In this document: positions 43,501 through 52,395 of the stretch, in pieces | Position numbering within the stretch: position 1 is the first letter of the stretch | How the letters are laid out: each line of letters begins with the position of its first letter | From: Leptolyngbya sp. FACHB-321 | Lineage (GTDB): Bacteria > Cyanobacteriota > Cyanobacteriia > Leptolyngbyales > Leptolyngbyaceae | Direction: 5' to 3' | DNA: 64,000 nucleotides | NCBI RefSeq assembly: GCF_014695975.1 | Contig: NZ_JACJPI010000074.1 | Span: forward strand, 124,001 to 188,000 | Notes under the pieces: generated by a model | Databases searched by the model: none | Seen by the model: the letters and a program-made list of their open reading frames with translations, nothing else | Told to the model about the DNA's origin: nothing | Made by a program: the position numbers and the translations under genes

Positions 43501-46500
43501 GAATTCTCTAAGTCGAGTGCAAAGTCTCCACTCCCAGCATTTTCTGCGGCAGTGCTGTCGCTGGTGCCTTCCCAATCAAAATCGAATGCTGCCGCCTCGG
43601 GTAGTGTGGCTTCAAAGAGTGAGTCTGTTGCAGCAGCATTATCAGCAGGCAAGGCATCGAAATCAAGTGCATCGAAACCAGAATTCTCTAAGTCGAGTGC
43701 AAAGTCTTCACTCTCAGCATTTTCTGTGGCAGTGCTGTCGCTGGTGCCTTCCCAATCAAAATCGAATGCAGTAGCTTCCGGTGCTGCTGCCTCTAAGGGT
43801 GCAGTGTCAAAGAGTGAGTCTGTTGCAGCAGCGTTATCAGCAGGCAAGGCATCAAAATCAAGTGCATCGAAACCAGAATTCTCGAAATCGAGTGCAAAGT
43901 CTTCACTCTCAGTGCTTTCTGTAACAGTGCTGTCGCTGGCGATATTTTCGTCGCTGGTGCCTTCCCAATCAAAATCGAATGCAGTAGCTTCCGGTGCTGC
44001 TGCCTCTAAGGGTGCAGTGTCAAAGAGTGAGCCTGTAGCAGCGTTATCAGCAGGCAAAGCATCGAAATCGAGTGCAAAGTCTTCACTCTGAGTGCTTTCT
44101 GCGGCAGTGTTGTCTAGAGCCGTGCTATCGCTCGTGCCTTCCCAATCAAAATCAAATGCATTGGCTTCTGGTGTTGCTGCCTCTGGTGGTGCGGCTTCAA
44201 AGAGTGAGTCCGTAGCAGCAGCGTTATCAGCAGGCAAGGCATCAAAATCGAGTACGTCGACATTAGAATTCTCGAAGTCGAGTGCAAAGTCTTCACTCCC
44301 AGCGTTTTCTGTGGCAGTGCTATCGCTGGTGTCTTCCCAATCAAAATCAAATGCAGCGGCTTCTGACGGTGCTGCGTCTGACGGTGCTGTCTCTGGTGGT
44401 GCGGCTTCAAAGAGTGAGTCTGTTGCAGCAGCGTTATCAGCAGGCAAGGTATCAAAATCAAGTGCATCGAAACCAGAATTCTCGAAATCGAGTGCAAAGT
44501 TTTCACTCTCAGCATTTTCTGTAGCAAGACCGTTAGTGCCGTTTTGATCGCTGAGATCAAATGACAACGCATCGCCAAAGTTTAAGCTCTCCGTAGCTGG
44601 CGAAGTAGGGGAGAGGTTAATGTCAACGTTTTCAGGAGCATTAGAGGCAAATAAATCATCACCAAAGCTTAGACTGGCTTCAGCCGTTGAGTCTTGAGAA
44701 GGAACAGTATTGTCTAGAGCATCGCTCTCAAACAAGTCGAAGTTTAGGCTCCCATCATCAAAACTGGCTTCACTAGCATTCGTAGCAGGTTCAGTAACGT
44801 CTTCACCAAACGCCGCGATCGCATCAAGCTCGGTGCTAGTAGCGTCAGTGTCAGTTGATGCAAACAGGTCAAAATCCATAGCATCATGATCAGGCTCTGG
44901 TTGTTGACCCGCACCATTAGTCAGCACAGGCTCATCTAACTCAAACAGATCATCGTTTAGAGCAAGATTCTCATCTAAGGGCGCGATCGGCTCCAGACCA
45001 TTCAGATTATTCAAATCATCCAGATCATCTAGACCATTCAAATCAGTAAGACCAAGTAATTCGTCGCTGAGTGTGTCAGCTGTCTCACTAGATTGCGGTT
45101 CCGATGAGACGCCGATGGTCAGCAGATCGTCTGGCAGATCGAAGCTCTCATCCGATTGATTTGGCTGGTCAAAGAAATCACCCAAGGCATCCGTTGGTTC
45201 CAGTGGCTGCGTTACTGAAAGGTCATCTAGCGAGATAGATTGCGGTTCTGATGAGGCATCAAAAGCAAAGGCAGTAATATCAGGCCCGTCTAAAGAGCGA
45301 TCGAGCAAGGACTCACTGAGCAAGTCGGCTGAATCGGCGATCGTGTCTGGTGCTTCACCAAACGGATCTCCAAGGGCTTCTACTGGGTCAGTTGGCTGCT
45401 CTGAAGGCTCCGAAACCAGCCAGGAGTCTGATGTATCCAACAGATTTGTATTCAGAGCGCTATCTGTGCCAAAGCTACCAAAATCAATGTCCAGCCCGGT
45501 CTCTAAGTCAGCCGCTTCTGAAGTGCTGCTGCCAGCAGTGCCAAAGTCAGACTCGTTGAAGTCAAATTCGTCGAAGGCAAGGCTCCCTGCATCCGTTGCT
45601 AAGTCATCTGCTATTGGTAGTTCAACCGTTTCAGCATCTAACTCTGAAGCATCTAGATTAAAAGCATCTGAAGTATTAGGAGCTTCCTGAGCCGAAGGCA
45701 CTGCCCATGGGTCAGAAAAATCGGTCTCGAATGCTGTATCGGCTTGCGGTGTCGGTGCTTCCCCAGAGGGTAAGGACCAATCTAAAGATTCAAGATCAGC
45801 ATCGGCTGAAAGAGTTTCGGGTAATGTCTCATCAACTGGCGGTATGTCATCAGTGAGCCAAGACGCGATCGATGGCTCAAGCCCGTCATCCGTCAGTTCT
45901 TCTAGTGCTAAATCTTCTACCAGCTCAAGTTGAGGGTCGCTCGGCGGCTGTTCAGCCGTTGAACTCAGCAGACTGCTAAAGTCCAGATCATCCTGTTCAG
46001 ACAATCCCTCAAGTGATTCCAGCATAAAGCCGTCATCGCTCAACTGATTACCGAAGTCCTCTGTGTCAGTTGGGCTTGTGGCAAGATCTTCGTCACCGAG
46101 TGGTAGCACAGGCTGCTCGTCAAACGATAAAGCTGGATCAGCAACAGCCGCGTCAGGTTCGCCCCAGGGATCAACGATCGTGGTTTCAAGCAGGGTTGGA
46201 ACTGGGGGGAGCTCAAACATTTGCTCATCCAGTTCCGTGGTGAAGGGGTCATCCACATCGTCCAGATTCAGCTCTACAGGCTGAAGCTCTGAATTAGTTT
46301 GGAACTCTGAGAAGGTAAGGTCTGGCTCGGCATCCATGCCAGTAAAGAGTCCACCTAAATCCTCCAGGTGGGGAGCGGACTCAGGTGCATCATCAAACGT
46401 AAGTCCGGCAAGGTCTGATTCAACAGCATCCGGTGAACCCATCTCAGAGTCTAGGTTCAAGTCGCCAAAAATATTGTCAAAGGCAGTGCTGCTCTGCTCT

Positions 46501-48071
46501 GCTGGTGTATCCGTTACGCCCAATTCACCCCAATCTTCGGCACTTGAGTCAGCCAACAAATCGTCTAGATCAGCTTGAGCTTCGCTGGTAGTATCAAAGA
46601 GACTGCTGGCTTGATCTGTAGACGTGTCCGTTAGCGCTGAAACACTCAAGTCTGTAGAGTCCAAGCCCGTAAACAGAGCGTCCAAATCAGCTTGGGCATC
46701 GCTACTGGTGGGAAGGGCGCGATCGTCAATCAATTCGCTTGGTAGCGCGTCTGGTTGCAGCAGATCATCGCTGAACAAGTCGGTGAGCGCATCCTGAGAG
46801 GAGGTCGAAGCCTCTTCCTGACCAATTTCTGACTCATCAAATAGGAGATCAGAAAAGTCGGCAGCCGTATCAATATCGGTCGTATCATTAGCGCTGACGA
46901 CCCGCACATCTGCAGGAAGAGCAATGACCTCTTCCTCTTGCCAGGTTGAACCGAGGTCGGGCATCTCGCCTTCAAACAGGTCTGCCAGGCTATTGAGTTC
47001 TGCCATGCCTACTTCGGGACCATTTTGGTCAGCGTGATCGGCTTCAGCAGGTACTGTGCCGAAACTGTCATTCAGGTCAAAGCTATCGCCAAAATCGATT
47101 TCAGGCGCAGCGTCATCCATTTCAGCAAACAAAGCATCGTCAGCCGTTGCAGTGGATGGCTCTGTGAGCCAATCAGCATCATCTGTAGCCGCTAGCAGAT
47201 CAGCAAAGTCGTCAATCGCAGGTTCAACAGTTGGTGCCGATGGCTGTAGCGCTTGCAGTTGAGCGCACGGCACAATTTCGGACGCACGCCCCGAGAGAAC
47301 TAGTTCTTGTGCCTGCTTAATGTCTTTGATGACAATTGGAGCCAGCATTCGATAGGCATTATCACGATGAGCAATCGCGGCTCTTGACAGCTCGATCAAG
47401 GCACACCAATCAGGCAGGTCAAACTGCTCACCAATGCTGATCAAGTGACGACAGAGATCCTGCAGCTGTTGGCGGTTGGCATCATCCAACTCCGACTGTT
47501 TAAACAGTTGCAGCATCTCGCGCAGACGCAGAGGAATGTCGTTTTGGAACAGTAAAACGAACGCACTATCCTGTTGGGCGGAAGAAACAGCAGGACTGCT
47601 GACGGCGATCGGGCGACTAGCAGCGGTAGCCGCAGTTGCTGGAGCAGCATTACTTGCCAGCACATTCAAATGTGTTTCTAGCGCGTTAAAGACTGGCTCA
47701 ACGCCAGCTACAGTCGCTTTAGCCGTTTCATCAGTTAATCCAAACGGTCCTTGGAGCTGTCCAACCAACTCTTGCAAGGCATCAAAGACTTGCAAAAACA
47801 AACCTTCGAGCTTTTGATCGACCTTGACAGGGGACTCTTTAAGAATCTTGAAGTAGTCTTCGAGCCGATGGGATACTTGCTGGATGCTGCTTAAGCCCAG
47901 CATTGCTGCACCACCCTTAACAGAGTGTGCCGCCCGAAACAGTTCGTTGACCATTTCCTGGTCTTCGATGGTGCTTTGCAGATTGAGCACACCTTGCTCG
48001 ATCGTATTGAGGTGGTCTTTTGCCTCCTCAATGAAGTAGCCCATGATTCGCTGTTGCTGTTCAGGCTGCAT
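40587..48071 (-). CDS. Giant CheA-type hybrid histidine kinase (PilL/HmpE-like)
   Basis: The 2494-residue kinase is the last gene of the chemotaxis operon. Domains: Hpt at 1-105 (AAHSVKGGAAMLGL, phospho-His about 49); a second helical segment to about 285; roughly 1500 residues of acidic Asp/Ala/Ser/Leu-rich sequence with seven tandem repeats; dimerisation domain from about 1840 (VPVKHLDNLSNLVGELVVNR); HATPase (HLVNNAITHGIE, DDGAGID, GRGVGMDVV) from about 2045; CheW-like 2195-2335; receiver 2365-2480 (DDS, FCDIEMPRMDG, TSR, KPY). All catalytic motifs are intact. It should phosphorylate its own receiver and the PilG/PilH-like proteins to control type IV pili. Confidence 0.93.
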   Translation of the reverse strand: MQPEQQQRIMGYFIEEAKDHLNTIEQGVLNLQSTIEDQEMVNELFRAAHSVKGGAAMLGLSSIQQVSHRLEDYFKILKESPVKVDQKLEGLFLQVFDALQELVGQLQGPFGLTDETAKATVAGVEPVFNALETHLNVLASNAAPATAATAASRPIAVSSPAVSSAQQDSAFVLLFQNDIPLRLREMLQLFKQSELDDANRQQLQDLCRHLISIGEQFDLPDWCALIELSRAAIAHRDNAYRMLAPIVIKDIKQAQELVLSGRASEIVPCAQLQALQPSAPTVEPAIDDFADLLAATDDADWLTEPSTATADDALFAEMDDAAPEIDFGDSFDLNDSFGTVPAEADHADQNGPEVGMAELNSLADLFEGEMPDLGSTWQEEEVIALPADVRVVSANDTTDIDTAADFSDLLFDESEIGQEEASTSSQDALTDLFSDDLLQPDALPSELIDDRALPTSSDAQADLDALFTGLDSTDLSVSALTDTSTDQASSLFDTTSEAQADLDDLLADSSAEDWGELGVTDTPAEQSSTAFDNIFGDLNLDSEMGSPDAVESDLAGLTFDDAPESAPHLEDLGGLFTGMDAEPDLTFSEFQTNSELQPVELNLDDVDDPFTTELDEQMFELPPVPTLLETTIVDPWGEPDAAVADPALSFDEQPVLPLGDEDLATSPTDTEDFGNQLSDDGFMLESLEGLSEQDDLDFSSLLSSTAEQPPSDPQLELVEDLALEELTDDGLEPSIASWLTDDIPPVDETLPETLSADADLESLDWSLPSGEAPTPQADTAFETDFSDPWAVPSAQEAPNTSDAFNLDASELDAETVELPIADDLATDAGSLAFDEFDFNESDFGTAGSSTSEAADLETGLDIDFGSFGTDSALNTNLLDTSDSWLVSEPSEQPTDPVEALGDPFGEAPDTIADSADLLSESLLDRSLDGPDITAFAFDASSEPQSISLDDLSVTQPLEPTDALGDFFDQPNQSDESFDLPDDLLTIGVSSEPQSSETADTLSDELLGLTDLNGLDDLDDLNNLNGLEPIAPLDENLALNDDLFELDEPVLTNGAGQQPEPDHDAMDFDLFASTDTDATSTELDAIAAFGEDVTEPATNASEASFDDGSLNFDLFESDALDNTVPSQDSTAEASLSFGDDLFASNAPENVDINLSPTSPATESLNFGDALSFDLSDQNGTNGLATENAESENFALDFENSGFDALDFDTLPADNAAATDSLFEAAPPETAPSDAAPSEAAAFDFDWEDTSDSTATENAGSEDFALDFENSNVDVLDFDALPADNAAATDSLFEAAPPEAATPEANAFDFDWEGTSDSTALDNTAAESTQSEDFALDFDALPADNAATGSLFDTAPLEAAAPEATAFDFDWEGTSDENIASDSTVTESTESEDFALDFENSGFDALDFDALPADNAAATDSLFDTAPLEAAAPEATAFDFDWEGTSDSTATENAESEDFALDLENSGFDALDFDALPADNAAATDSLFEATLPEAAAFDFDWEGTSDSTAAENAGSGDFALDLENSNVDALDFDALPADNAAATDSLFDTAPLEAAPEATAFDFDWEGTSDSTATENAESEDFALDLENSGFDALDFDALPADNTAATDSLFEAAPPEAATPEAAAFDFDWEGTSDDNSTSDSITEFDRLMDESSAPASTNALDEFDDLLINESQPAGVGELSAFDNLLGEETDAFNDLDSLLASDNAAEDEFSSLETFLDQDSSADALTELDAFLADDSSSDFSAGLSGLGNTSSAGESASSVDDFAELESLLQDDSFEVSDTGNQRGDTTVTRISEFDELDDLLKDAEEKMGGSPTVKIARSGVAAQNRRPTRPGRVFSEQTMRVPVKHLDNLSNLVGELVVNRNSLEEDQERLRQSLDNLLYQVQQLSDVGQRMQDLYERSLLESSLLASRQSHRSAFGASASARESGVFAQTANATGIEYDPLEMDRFTGFHSLSQEMIELIVRVRESSSDIEFIVDETDQVTRMFRQVTTQLQEGLTRSRMVPFAQTADRLPRAVRDIAMKVGKQAELNVEGRETLIDKMILEQLYDPMTHLVNNAITHGIESPEVRRAAGKPPSGRITIRAFHQGNQTIISVSDDGAGIDIDRVKAKAIEKGLITATEARNMARLDVYDLLFHAGFSTKDQADDFSGRGVGMDVVRTSLSEIRGAINTDSTYGKGTTFTIRLPLTLSISKALCCISDRARIAFPMDGVEDMLDVPKERIQTNADGQACIPWRDSLLPLRPLSELLSYSRHLSRGNVYGGNQEDDIVSIVVLRSAGNFLALQVDQVLGEQEIVIKQLEGPIPKPVGVAGATVLGDGRIMPIADVLELIDLSLGRIRKDVGGSLWEQDGVSMIQEAPIAKTEPTVLIVDDSITVRELLSMTFNKVGYRVEQARDGQEAWEKLRAGLPCDIVFCDIEMPRMDGLELLSRIQKDPNLTHLPIAMLTSRGADRHRQMAVSLGASGYFTKPYLEEALLDAAQRMLKGEVLISNSNA
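43162..44545 (-). repeat. Seven tandem coding repeats of 177-213 bp in the CheA gene
   Basis: The marker CTTCCCAATC on the plus strand recurs at 43181, 43376, 43568, 43748, 43961, 44138 and 44333, giving unit lengths of 195, 192, 180, 213, 177 and 195 bases, all multiples of three. Each unit encodes a block running from ENAESEDFALDLENSGFDAL through DFDALPADNAAATDSLF to AFDFDWEGTSDST. One copy lacks the ENSGFDALDF part. Confidence 0.95.
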
Positions 48072-48334
48072 GGCAGTATCCTATCTCTCTGGAAAGTATG
48101 ATGATTGCTACCGAAAGGCATGGTACGCTCTACCAAATCGATCGCACTCAGGGTTTTAATCAGGAAACCTTAGTCGTGGTGTGTCTAGCTTGAGGCTTTG
48201 TGAGCCGCTATCCAGGCTGACAGCAACGATATAACGAGGCTTATATAAGCCAGTTCGCATAACACACCTGAATTGCTCTACTGTACCTGATACATCTGAA
48301 ATTGACACCTGACGCCGAGCGCTGTGGTCTAACG

Positions 48335-51226
48335 CTATTTGCGCTCGATCGTTTCAACGCGGAACCGTTCTACAGATGTAAGTAGATCGCGGGCAACACC
48401 CACCAGGTTTTGCAGCGAACCAGACACTCTTTGCGCCTCCTGAGAGGTTTCCTGAGCGGTCAACTCAACCGATTGCATGACCTGAGCGACCGCGCGTGAG
48501 GTCTCAGTTTGCTCAACAGTGTCTGCTGTAATCGAACGCACTAGTACGTCGATTCGATTAGAAACCTGAATGATATCTTCGAGCGATCGCTTTGCCTGTT
48601 CTGCTAATCGAGTGCCTTCAATAACCTGCTGCGTCCCTTCCTCCATCGCGGTCATTACAGAGCCTGTTTCACCCTGAATTTGCAATACGATTTGTTCGAT
48701 TTCTTTCGAGGCTTTGGCGGCACGGTCAGCTAACTGTCGCACCTCGTCAGCAACGATCGCGAACCCACGACCCGCTTCGCCTGCCCGTGCTGCTTCAATA
48801 CTGGCGTTAAGTGCCAGCAAGTTGGTACGAGAGGCAATTTGCGAAATCAAAGCGACGATCTTAGAAATCTCTTGCGATGATTCTGCAAGGCGTTTCACCT
48901 TGCGCGTGGTTTCTGCCACCGTTTCGCGGATTTCGAGGATACCTGCCACAGTCCGTTCTACTGCTTCCCCACCCTTAAGCGCGGTTGCCGATGCCGATCG
49001 TGCGACTTCCTCCGCTTCCCGGGCGCTTTCTGCCACCCGTTGAATCGAGTCGGTCATCACCTGCACCGAGTTCAACGTGACTGCAAGCTCTTCTGCCTGT
49101 CGGAGTGCATCAGACGACAAACTACGGGCAAACATTTCATTGTCGGTCGAGCCTTTACTAACCTGCCGCGCTGCTACTTTCACCTGTTGCACAATTTCTC
49201 GCAGGTTTTGGATCGTCAGGTTGAACGAGTCAGCAACGGCACCCAGCACGTCTGCCGTTACCTCTGCCTGCACCGTCAAGTCACCACGAGCTGCGCCTTC
49301 CACATCGTCTAGCAGTCGAATCACCTGACGCTGCAAATCTTCCTTCGCTTGCTCTTGCTCTTCTGCCTTGCGTTGCGCTTCACTGGTAGTGGTAAGAATG
49401 ACCCGTGCCATCTGGTTGAAGCCCGATGAGAGATGACCAAATTCATCTTCGGTATAAACCGTAGCACGAGCATTCAAGTTGCCCTGACAAACCGAATTAA
49501 ATTGCGCTTGCAAATCATCCGTCGATTGCTTGATTTTCTTGGCAGTAAATTGCCCTACAGCAAAGGCTGCCATCCCACCCGACAAACCGCCCACTAAAGC
49601 CATCGCCCAGCCAGTGCCCTGAAGTCGCGAAATGACCGCACTGGAGAGTTCCTTTTCTCGAGGTGTGGCATTCTCACCCGTGCCAGGTAAGGTGCTAGTA
49701 GAGATAAGATTCACCACAGCCACAGCCACTGCTGAAAAGATCCCCGCTGTGACCGCAGTGTAGAACTGCTTACGTTCAATAGGCGCATTCTCTAAAAACG
49801 CTAGTGCCCCTTGTTCAACGCTAGGACTAGGTTCAACTCCTTGCTGGTCAGACTGGGTAAATGTTGGTACTTGCTCAGACGTACTGGAGATGCTGAAGAC
49901 TTCATCATCGGAGATGGTAGAACGGGTGCCGTTACTGCCAAAGCCCATGGAGTCAAAGTCACCAGCAGTACTACTACTTGCTAAAGCACCGCTTCCTGGT
50001 AAATCAAAACTAGCATTGACAGAGGGGCTTGTAAAGCCAGCAGAATTTTCTGAAAGATCAAAATCGGCGAGATTGCCAAGATCATCAAATTCGTCAAACT
50101 CATCTAGAAAGTCGGCGCTGGTTTGCCTGCTGCTACCAGAATCTGCATTAGCACGGTCACTGTAGAGGGAGTCTGCTGGCTCTTGTGTAAAGCCGCTGGC
50201 TGCCCCAAACTGATCACTCTCATACACCCCCGTACTACCCATAAACAGGGTCTCATCTTCGGTGATGCGGTGATTGCTGCTGTTACGAGCTGTATCTAAA
50301 GGGGGCGTGGAGTGATCGTTTTCAATCGTGTAGGATGGCTGATCGATCGGTGATGCGCCTGGCAGATCCAGTGGTGCAAACGCATCATCAAACTCGTCTA
50401 AAGCGGCAGCAAACTGGTCATTGTTGGGAGTGGATAGTGTGCCGTAGCTCGACGTACTAAAGTCCGACGTGCCGTAATCAGGCGTACTGAAATCGGGTAC
50501 ATCGAAGTCGATCGCACCAGGTGTACTATTAGTGTCAAAGTTCAGCGGTTCTGCTGGCAGCTGCGAGAATGCGTCATCTTGCGGATGATCCAGTGCTGCA
50601 TCAACCGAGAATGGATCAGAGAGAGAATCAAAACTGTCTAAGGCACTGGCTTCCTGTAACTGCGTACCATTATCAAATGGGCTAGCGAACGGCTCGTTTG
50701 CTAACGACGCAAAATCCTGCCCGTATGTGTCTGATGCAGAGTTAAAGCTGGAGTCGAAGTTTGAGTCAAAATTGGGGTCAAAGCTAAGGTCATCAGCACC
50801 GAACGCATTGTCAAACTCATTACTTAAATCCAGATTGTTGAAGCTCAGGTTATCATCCTGGTCCCAATCCGTAGACGGAATAGCTGGTTCGGATGACGCA
50901 TAGACATCAGACGCGATCGCTCCACCAAAATTATCTTCACCCGCATCGCCTGCCTGGCTATCAATGTAAGCTAGACCATCGTTAGCGTAGTTGATAAACT
51001 CCTGATCGGTTGTCAGCCCCAGCACTGATTGGTATTGGTCTCTAGCGATCGCGAACTGCTGTAGCCCGTAGCAATAGACATGACCACGTAGCAACGATGC
51101 GCTGGGATCTTCAGGAAATTCTTTAATAAGGCGATCAACGATTTCCGCCGCCTCCTCATAGTTGCCCTGCACATATGCCTTTTGCGCTTGCTGATATTCT
51201 TGTGCGTATTCAGTGCCAGTTGCCAT
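48335..51226 (-). CDS. Methyl-accepting chemotaxis protein (PilJ/HmpD-like)
   Basis: A 963-residue receptor. The N-terminus is a TPR-like helical repeat ([35 protein letters not shown]). Residues about 115-480 are acidic, Asp/Phe/Asn/Ser-rich and probably disordered. Two membrane spans follow (about 512-534 and 562-585), then HAMP-type segments and the signalling hairpin with the conserved tip [32 protein letters not shown] split over about 815-850. No GAF or other sensory domain is present, unlike PixJ, so this is the Pil/Hmp type. ATG 51226 has a strong GGGAGGAGG ribosome site. Confidence 0.93.
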   Translation of the reverse strand: MATGTEYAQEYQQAQKAYVQGNYEEAAEIVDRLIKEFPEDPSASLLRGHVYCYGLQQFAIARDQYQSVLGLTTDQEFINYANDGLAYIDSQAGDAGEDNFGGAIASDVYASSEPAIPSTDWDQDDNLSFNNLDLSNEFDNAFGADDLSFDPNFDSNFDSSFNSASDTYGQDFASLANEPFASPFDNGTQLQEASALDSFDSLSDPFSVDAALDHPQDDAFSQLPAEPLNFDTNSTPGAIDFDVPDFSTPDYGTSDFSTSSYGTLSTPNNDQFAAALDEFDDAFAPLDLPGASPIDQPSYTIENDHSTPPLDTARNSSNHRITEDETLFMGSTGVYESDQFGAASGFTQEPADSLYSDRANADSGSSRQTSADFLDEFDEFDDLGNLADFDLSENSAGFTSPSVNASFDLPGSGALASSSTAGDFDSMGFGSNGTRSTISDDEVFSISSTSEQVPTFTQSDQQGVEPSPSVEQGALAFLENAPIERKQFYTAVTAGIFSAVAVAVVNLISTSTLPGTGENATPREKELSSAVISRLQGTGWAMALVGGLSGGMAAFAVGQFTAKKIKQSTDDLQAQFNSVCQGNLNARATVYTEDEFGHLSSGFNQMARVILTTTSEAQRKAEEQEQAKEDLQRQVIRLLDDVEGAARGDLTVQAEVTADVLGAVADSFNLTIQNLREIVQQVKVAARQVSKGSTDNEMFARSLSSDALRQAEELAVTLNSVQVMTDSIQRVAESAREAEEVARSASATALKGGEAVERTVAGILEIRETVAETTRKVKRLAESSQEISKIVALISQIASRTNLLALNASIEAARAGEAGRGFAIVADEVRQLADRAAKASKEIEQIVLQIQGETGSVMTAMEEGTQQVIEGTRLAEQAKRSLEDIIQVSNRIDVLVRSITADTVEQTETSRAVAQVMQSVELTAQETSQEAQRVSGSLQNLVGVARDLLTSVERFRVETIERK

Positions 51227-51381
51227 TTGCCTCCTCCCAGTTGCGTATTGAGTGCTGTAGCTTAGGCATAGCGGAGGTTCTGCGACGTACGGCTTGGCTC
51301 TGACCGACACCGCACTCAATCCGCGTGACTTGTTTCTCAGTTTTACCGCTAGTTCGTGTTTTTTTCACGTCAATTTCTCTC

Positions 51382-51912
51382 CTAGGCTGCCCATCGAGCA
51401 GATCGCAGAATGGCAATCTGATCTAATAGTCGGAGAAACTTATTTGCTTGTGCATCTAAAACCCACTCACCACGTAGAAACGGAGCAACGCTATCGGGCA
51501 CATTGGTAGACATCTGCACCTCCTCAATATCCAGCCAGTCCATACCAACGATGCGATCGACCGCTAAACCTAGCATAATGTCTTGGTCTTCAACAGCAAT
51601 AACTTGAACTTCTGGTTTATCTGTATTCAATGGCGTTGGATCGCCCAAGAATTGACCAAGATCGGCAACCCAAACGACACGTCCGCGTACATTAAGAGTA
51701 CCCAAAAGCAGTGGTGAAACATTCGGCACGGGCGTAATCCGATCGGGTGATGGCGACAATACCTCTCGAATCCCCATCGCTGGTAGCGCAAATTCACTGC
51801 CGGATGTGATGTAAAACCGCAAGTGCAGCTCACCTTCAGGACTTTCCAACTCCTGAAATTCGGGTGCCTGATCTTGCCCCCTGCCCGTTAAAAAATCTGG
51901 ATTGCCGACCAT
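51382..51912 (-). CDS. CheW-like adaptor (PilI/HmpC-like)
   Basis: A 176-residue CheW-domain protein that should couple the receptor to the CheA kinase. The domain runs from LHLRFYITSGSEFALPAMGIRE through LGTLNVRGRVVWVADLGQFLG to VDRIVGMDWLDIEE. It starts 9 bases after the PilH-like stop and is followed by the receptor gene, so it is plainly part of one transcript. Confidence 0.93.
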   Translation of the reverse strand: MVGNPDFLTGRGQDQAPEFQELESPEGELHLRFYITSGSEFALPAMGIREVLSPSPDRITPVPNVSPLLLGTLNVRGRVVWVADLGQFLGDPTPLNTDKPEVQVIAVEDQDIMLGLAVDRIVGMDWLDIEEVQMSTNVPDSVAPFLRGEWVLDAQANKFLRLLDQIAILRSARWAA

Positions 51913-51921
51913 TGCTTTTGC

Positions 51922-52287
51922 TTAACCCCGCAACAATTGCTTGACTGTTCCCACTAATTCGGTCGGCTGAAAAGGTTTGGCAATATAAGCATCAGCGCCC
52001 TGTTTCATGCCCCAGTAGCGATCGAACTCTTCCCCTTTGGATGAACACATGACAACGGGCACATCTTGAGTCTTAGGATCGGCTTTGAGGCGACGGCAGA
52101 CTTCATAACCATTCATGCGCGGCATGACAATATCTAGCACCACTAGATCAGGTCGATGTCCTTGAATTTTCTCTAATGCCTCAACGCCGTCACCAGCTAC
52201 CGTCACACTTAAACCACTCCCCTTTAAGAGATCGGTAATCATCTCTCGTTGAGTCACACTATCTTCCACGACCAGAACTGTACTCAT
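51922..52287 (-). CDS. CheY-like response regulator (PilH/HmpB-like)
   Basis: A 121-residue single receiver domain: VLVVEDSVTQRE (acidic pair), LVVLDIVMPRMNGYE (phospho-acceptor Asp about 52), VVMCSSKGEE and AKPFQ (conserved Lys). It carries no output domain. In this operon type it is the second CheY, thought to act as phosphate sink or motor regulator alongside the PatA/PilG-like protein. Confidence 0.93.
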   Translation of the reverse strand: MSTVLVVEDSVTQREMITDLLKGSGLSVTVAGDGVEALEKIQGHRPDLVVLDIVMPRMNGYEVCRRLKADPKTQDVPVVMCSSKGEEFDRYWGMKQGADAYIAKPFQPTELVGTVKQLLRG

Positions 52288-52395
52288 ATTCCTTTCCCTG
52301 CTTGCCGGCTGAAACGTTAACGGGAAGACCCAACGCTATTCACCTTAGTATTCACCCTAAAACTATGTAATCCATAAAGTATCCTCGATTTAGCG

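Noticed and set aside
43162-44545. Regularly spaced repeats that might suggest a CRISPR array
   Set aside because: The units are about 190 bases with no short repeat/unique spacer structure and are in frame within a kinase gene.
43147-44547. Long plus-strand open frames through the repeat region, Ser/Ala/Lys-rich
   Set aside because: They are antisense to the CheA repeats and stay open only because the repeat unit has no stop in that frame; no ribosome site or family match.
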